Position numbers and translations under genes: made by a program
Assembly: GCA_022925895.1 (NCBI GenBank)
Contig: JAKSYS010000833.1
Span: 1-20,085 of the forward strand
Length of the DNA stretch: 20,085 nt
DNA from: Fragilaria crotonensis
Taxonomy: Eukaryota; Bacillariophyta; Fragilariophyceae; Fragilariales; Fragilariaceae
Reading direction: 5' to 3'
Notes under the pieces: generated by a model
The model's input: the letters and a program-made list of their open reading frames with translations, nothing else
Told to the model about the DNA's origin: nothing
The model's database searches: none
Part shown: positions 15,476-20,085 of the stretch, piece after piece
How the letters are laid out: each line of letters opens with the position of its first letter
Numbering within the stretch: position 1 is the stretch's first letter

Positions 15476-17703
15476 ATGGTCGCAACAGAAGATGCCGTAG
15501 CTATTCCTTTCTACCTCATGCCCATTGCAGCAGTCTTGGGCTCCTACGTTCTCTTTGGAGGATGTCGTATCCTTTACATAGTGTATGCGAATGCTACGCA
15601 CACGAAAGAACGCGACAGTAATGGCGACGTCAACAGCAACAGCAAGACAGCCCCAACATCACTCCTATCGCGCAACTTCCTTACGTGGGTAATCACGGTC
15701 ATTGTCGCCATGATTCTTTACGCTAAGATTGTCGCACAGGTAGAGTATGCTATGACACTGTCGGAATACGCACACTTTGACCCTTACGAAATCCTGGGTT
15801 TGGAAACATCATCAATTACAAGCTTAAACATCACAGAAGTCAAGGCAGCGTACCGACGATTAGCCAAGGAACACCACCCCGACAAGAGTGCCGGCGATTC
15901 ACGGCTCTTCCAACGCATTCATACTGCCTATCGTGCTCTCACAACAGACAAGGACGCATATGAACAATTTGGACATCCCGATGGCCCAATTTCGCACCAA
16001 ACTCTTTCCTTCGCCCTTCCCGGATGGCTCTTGCAACCCACCGGTCCAGTCGCCGCTATCTTACTCATTCTTTACCTCGCAATGTTCGTTGGACTCATCT
16101 ATGTTGTCATCACGTGGTTATCACCCACACATCAATCATCCTTTCGTTCCTCGACTACTGACGCGACCTCCGACATTGCTGCATTGTCGTCGGTGGATGC
16201 TGCCGCCGATACTGCCTACTTGGCTAAAACATTGGATCCCGAATCGACTCACATGCAGGTCTTGTGGGCCATTGCCACAACACCGGAAACTGTGGCTCTC
16301 ACACAACGCATGCTCGACAAGATTGAACTCTTGCGAAGCGAAAGTATTCTACAGAAACAGAAAAAGGCATCCGAAGATGCCAACAAGGCATTTTTTGCAA
16401 TTGAAGATGAGGGGTGGGCTGATGATAATGAAGATTTAGATGATGAGGCGACCAAACGGGCTAAAGAAGAAGAGGCACTCAAGGAACAACACAAGAAACA
16501 GTTGACGGAAGCGACCGGAGGGGCGGCGGCCGCACCAATGGAGGGGGTGGACGAGGGAGTTTTGGGGCAGTTGTGGGTCGAGCGAACGCTGGAACGCTTC
16601 GGACAGTGGCCCCCGACCAAGGCCGTCTGGCCATGTTTGGAAGACAAGATTTTTACGTACAGGGGTAAGGCTGTAGCGGCCTTGGACCATCCTGCCGTAA
16701 GGCGGAATTTGTGTTTCACCATGGGAAGGCTCAATTCGATTGTTTTGAATACGCATACGGAGTTATGTAAGTGCATTCCTATTTTGTGGACGCTTATATC
16801 TATACTTCAAAGTCGATGTATTTGGATGTCGTTTCTAACACGTCATGTTCTCGCGATTCAGTGGAAGCTAGTTCGCAAAAACTGATTGACCAAACCTACT
16901 TTAAATCGAGTTTGGAATACCGGCAACGTGCAGGTCTCTTGTTGGAGGCATCTCTGCGGATTGCCGTCACCATGCATTCCTACCGCCTCGCCAAGACAAT
17001 TATTGAAACAGTCTCCATGTTTAAGATTGGCGTCCGCGACCCGTTGGCACCCAAAACATTGGACTGGTTCCACAGTATCATGACCAAGCAATACACCGCC
17101 ACCGGTTTACCGAAATTGCTAATTTCCGATTTGCAGGTGGAACCACCTGCGGGGGAAGCGGAAATCGCCACAGATGACGCGTGTGCCATTACTCTCACGA
17201 TGGAACGGGCGCACGCCGAGGCCTTTACCAGAATCAAGGTGGCGCAATGCCAAGCGCAGGGCATTCCCCCGCAAATTGCATTGCAAACCTACCGCGAGGG
17301 ATGGTGGCTTTTGATACGAGTCAAGAAAATCAATCCTGATGGCAGTGGTACTTCGTACTACAACGACAATGATGGCAAGGATGGTCCTCTTCTTTCGCTC
17401 ATGTCTGACGCGGAGAAAGAAAAGTTTGCAGTCGAACAACATGAAAACAGACTCGTCGTTGCATGGCCCATGATTGTGCAAAATATGGCCCAGAAAAGTG
17501 GCAAAGTCAAGGTCCAATTCAAGGCTCCGTCGGAACCTGGCAAGTACGTGGTCTATTTGGGTGTTAAGAGTCAAGAATTTTTGGGTACTGATCAAGAATT
17601 CGAGTTGCCAATAGACGTGGTGGATGTCGCCACTGTGACACGAGTACCCAAAGTCAGCGAAGAAGATGTAACTGCCGACGACGAGAGTAAGAAGGATCAG
17701 TAA
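15476..17703 (+). CDS. SEC63: SEC63, ER translocon J-domain membrane protein (one intron)
   Basis: SEC63 joins the Sec61 channel in the ER membrane and recruits BiP/Kar2 through its lumenal J domain. Joining 15476-16766 to 16862-17703 gives 710 residues. Order seen: membrane segment at about 9-36, a second (FLTWVITVIVAMILYAKIV) before the J domain, J domain starting at DPYEILGL (102) with HPD at 134-136, a third membrane segment (VAAILLILYLAMFVGLIYVV), then the large cytosolic Sec63/Brl part with EDEGWADDNEDL, RQRAGLLLEASLRIA, a YREGWWLLI strand, GKVKVQFKAPSEPGKY and an acidic tail EEDVTADDESKKD. This is the canonical SEC63 plan. The start at 15476 has an ideal CACCATGG context; the upstream in-frame extension has only a GTG. 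An acidic C-terminal tail binds SEC62 in yeast. Its 3' end lies 133 bp from that of TypA. Confidence 0.95.
16767..16861 (+). other. SEC63 intron (95 nt)
   Basis: Donor GTAAGT at 16767 and acceptor GATTCAG ending at 16861. Removal joins GAG TTA T to TG GAA GCT, giving HTELLEASSQ and uniting two frames that each carry SEC63 sequence. Without splicing the upstream frame runs into unrelated residues and a stop. Confidence 0.93.
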
Positions 17704-17836
17704 ATTCACTACGGTAGTGGAACATAGGTATAGATCAATCTCATACTCTCTACTTTGTATGCGTTCTGCGGGACGTAGCAAAAAATTTCGTCACTATTGC
17801 TCATTCGGACAACGTTTGGTACGCCGATATGTTACT

Positions 17837-20008
17837 CTATTTTCCCTTGTTTCCACCCTTCTTGGACATGTTGGGGTTCTTTGACATTCTAAACTTCGAT
17901 GGCGTCACTTCGAGCAACTCATCGGCAGCAATGTATTCGACACACGCATCGAGCGACATCTCGATGGGAGTCACGAGTCCGGTGGTAATACCCTTGGTAG
18001 CAGATCGCATATTGGTAAGCTGCTTCAACTTGCAGATATTAACCTCCAAATCACCTGGACGTTGGTGAATACCAACAATCATGCCCTTGTAAACTTCGTC
18101 ACCAGGAGACGCCATCATCTTACCGCGATCCTGGGCTCCCTCGAGTCCAAAGGTAGTCACGACACCATCCGAAAATGCAAGGAGAGATCCCTTCTCACGG
18201 CCTTGAATTTCACCCGGGATTCTTGGTCGGTACGAGTCAAAGACACTGTCGACAATGGCAGTACCACGAGTCGCACTCAAGAGAGCCGATCGGAGTCCGA
18301 GCATACCACGAGTAGGAACAAGGTACTTGACAATGCTCATACCTTCGCCCTCCTCGAGGCCCATATCTTGAAGCTCTCCCTTGCGTTGATTGAGGAGATC
18401 GACAACTCCTCCGACGTACTCTTCTGGAACGCGAACTTCGAGAGATTCATACGGTTCTTCTTGCTTTCCCGTTTCTTCGTTATCCTTGTAAATGACAGTG
18501 GGTGGTCCGACCTCAAGCTCAAATCCTTCACGGCGCATCGTCTCAATGAGGACAGTCAAATGAAGCTGACCACGTCCAGAGACTTCGTATCGGTCCGCCG
18601 AATCCGTTTCGGCGACAGTGAGTGCCACATTGCGGTCCAGTTCTTTGAAAAGACGGTCACGAATCATTCGACTCGTGAGGAATTTTCCTTCCCTGCCGGC
18701 CAACGGAGACTTGTTAACTCCAATGGTCATGCGCACTGTAGGTTGTTCGACAAAGATGGGTGGGAGTGGTTCCGCAGCGTTGGCCCCGCCTTGTTCGTTG
18801 GTCACGAGCGTATCTCCAATCTCGACACCGTCGATCCCGGCAAACATGATAATCTCACCGGCGGTCGCTTCCGTGACTTCCTTGTGACCCAAATTGTCAA
18901 AGACAAAGAGATTTCCAACCTTTCCAGTTCTCTTGGATTTGTCGGGATGAACCAAGGCTACTGGTTGACCGGCCCTGACAGAACCATTGGTGATTCTGGC
19001 GATCCCCATCTTTCCCTTGAATGGATCAAAGTCGATGTTGGAGACAAGAGCTTGGAGAGCATCAGGTTCTGGCCTCTCGACCATAGGCGCATTGATTCCC
19101 TCAATGACGGCATCAAAGAGTGGACCAAGATCATCCTCCAAATTCTTGGGATCTGTTCCTGCCTTTCCTTGAATACCAGACGCATAAACAACGCGGAAAT
19201 CTGTTTGTTCATCGGACGCGCCCAATTCGCAAAACAAGTCAAAGACCTTGTCGACAACGTACTCTGGTCGCGCGGCAGGGCGATCAATCTTGTTGACAAC
19301 CACCAACGCCTTCATGCCCTTTTGAAGGGCCTTGTCCAAGACGAATCGAGTCTGAGGCTTTGGACCTTCGACCGAGTCGACAACCAAGAGGACCCCATCA
19401 CACATGTTGAGTACACGTTCGACTTCACCACTATTTGACACGAGAAAAGAATGTGACAGGTCAGTACATGCAGTCCTAACATTTCCATCATGGTCTCCAT
19501 GTTGAATCGACACCAGCACATCATCTTACGCACCCAAAATCCGCGTGACCTGGTGTGTCCATGATATTGATTTTGATTCCGTTTCTCATGACAGCAAGAT
19601 TCTTGGCCAGAATGGTAATGCCGCGTTCGCGCTCTTGATCGCCACTGTCCATGACACACACACCGGCTTCGTCAGCCTGAGTGTCATCGCGAAAGACTCC
19701 GGATTGACGAATGAGGGCATCCACCAATGTGGTTTTGCCGTGATCGACGTGGGCAATCACTGCAATGTTTCTAATAAAGGCAGTGAACGGTGAGTCATAT
19801 GAGTAGCGATACCACAGAAGCGAACAGTTAAGTAGAGAGACACGTACCTGATTGCAAGGCCAGTCGAGACTGGTGCTTCCTTCAGGATGTCGGCCATAGC
19901 GAGGTTCGTGGTCGACGTCCGTTGTTGATTCACGAAAAAGGCAGGAGTCGCGGTAAACGAGTTCGCAGCGCTTGCCAGAATGGCAAGAAGGGCGGCGAGA
20001 CGGAGCAT
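17837..20008 (-). CDS. TYPA: TypA/BipA translational GTPase, probably plastid-targeted (two introns)
   Basis: A ribosome-binding GTPase of the EF-G/LepA group; plant and algal homologues act on plastid ribosomes under stress. Exons 20008-19848, 19770-19534 and 19430-17837 give 663 residues. G motifs: G1 AHVDHGKTT (60-68), G2 ERGITI (102-107), G3 DTPGH (125-129), G4 NKID (179-182), G5-like YASGIQG. Then an EF-Tu-like domain II ([17 protein letters not shown]), an EF-G domain III/V-like part ([21 protein letters not shown] split by short segments), and the TypA-specific C-terminus with [12 protein letters not shown] and [16 protein letters not shown]. The N-terminus [17 protein letters not shown] is a signal peptide, followed by FTATPAF, so cleavage before Phe would expose the aromatic residue required for import into diatom plastids. 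The basic C-terminal SKKGGNKGK ends it. Family is certain; plastid location is strong inference. Confidence 0.95.
19431..19533 (-). other. TypA intron 2 (103 nt)
   Basis: Donor GTGCGTAAG at 19533 and acceptor CAAATAG ending at 19431 (minus strand). Removal joins GAT TTT GG to T GGT GAA, giving HADFGGEVERV, the expected conserved sequence just after the G3 motif. The unspliced frame has a stop within the intron. Confidence 0.93.
19771..19847 (-). other. TypA intron 1 (77 nt)
   Basis: Donor GTACGTGTC at 19847 and acceptor TTTATTAG ending at 19771 (minus strand). Removal joins ATC AG to A AAC ATT, giving [17 protein letters not shown], the standard TypA start. The intron therefore separates the targeting presequence from the bacterial-type GTPase body. 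Confidence 0.93.
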
Positions 20009-20085
20009 GGCGAGATGTGTATATTTAGTGATGGTGCACTAATTTCAAAGTAACGGTACTATTCAACAAAGGAGTAGTACAACAA

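Noticed and set aside
14999-15477. Opposed frames of about 140-150 codons between SerRS and SEC63
   Set aside because: Both are low-information translations with no conserved motifs, lie between two divergent genes and overlap each other; more likely promoter DNA.
17119-17781. 220-codon minus-strand frame
   Set aside because: Antisense to the second SEC63 exon; no motif of its own.
18062-19438. 458-codon open frame on the plus strand
   Set aside because: It lies wholly antisense to TypA, contains no recognisable motif, and spans the region where the minus strand encodes a highly conserved GTPase. It is a codon-usage shadow.
1-20085. CRISPR array, transposon, prophage or operon-like defence system
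   Set aside because: There are no spaced direct repeats of suitable length, no transposase or reverse transcriptase motifs and no terminal repeats. All recognisable genes are eukaryotic housekeeping or membrane genes.

Overview
This is nuclear DNA from a photosynthetic eukaryote, most likely a diatom (pennate, Phaeodactylum-like). The evidence: short GT-AG introns of 77-103 nt, eukaryote-only genes (BUD13, SEC63, cytosolic SerRS), compact alternating genes, intergenic DNA rich in GTAC / TACCGGTA words, and a bacterial-type TypA/BipA GTPase whose N-terminus reads as a signal peptide followed by a Phe-led transit peptide, the plastid-targeting plan of algae with secondary red plastids. The species assignment is inference.

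Layout, left to right: a GH36 alpha-galactosidase/raffinose-synthase-like enzyme (+, 11-3061, its N-terminus possibly continuing outside the window); splicing factor BUD13 (-, 3099-4802) with a KRYDSDDD repeat domain; an RDD-family membrane protein with seven 9-residue repeats (+, 5245-6285); a type II Golgi-type glycosyltransferase (-, 6280-7535); a 1.7 kb stretch with no convincing gene; a DEAD-box RNA helicase (-, 9248-10896); a secreted or membrane protein of unknown function split by one in-frame TGA (+, 11429-13150); cytosolic seryl-tRNA synthetase (-, 13525-14964); SEC63 with one intron (+, 15476-17703); and plastid TypA/BipA with two introns (-, 17837-20008).

The genes do not form an operon or pathway; most are housekeeping genes (splicing, RNA remodelling, tRNA charging, ER translocation, plastid translation). 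Strands nearly alternate, giving four convergent pairs with 3' ends overlapping or 37 to about 370 bp apart, and three divergent pairs sharing promoters of about 440-530 bp.

The most striking feature is a cluster of reading-frame lesions. BUD13 needs two compensating shifts, the glycosyltransferase one, the helicase one, and the unknown gene is cut by a single TGA. Conserved protein continues on both sides of each lesion, and most shifts lie at homopolymers. Residual sequence error is the simplest explanation, but decay or recoding has not been excluded. No clearly new multi-gene system was seen; the best candidates for novelty are the unknown TGA-split gene and the repeat-bearing RDD protein.
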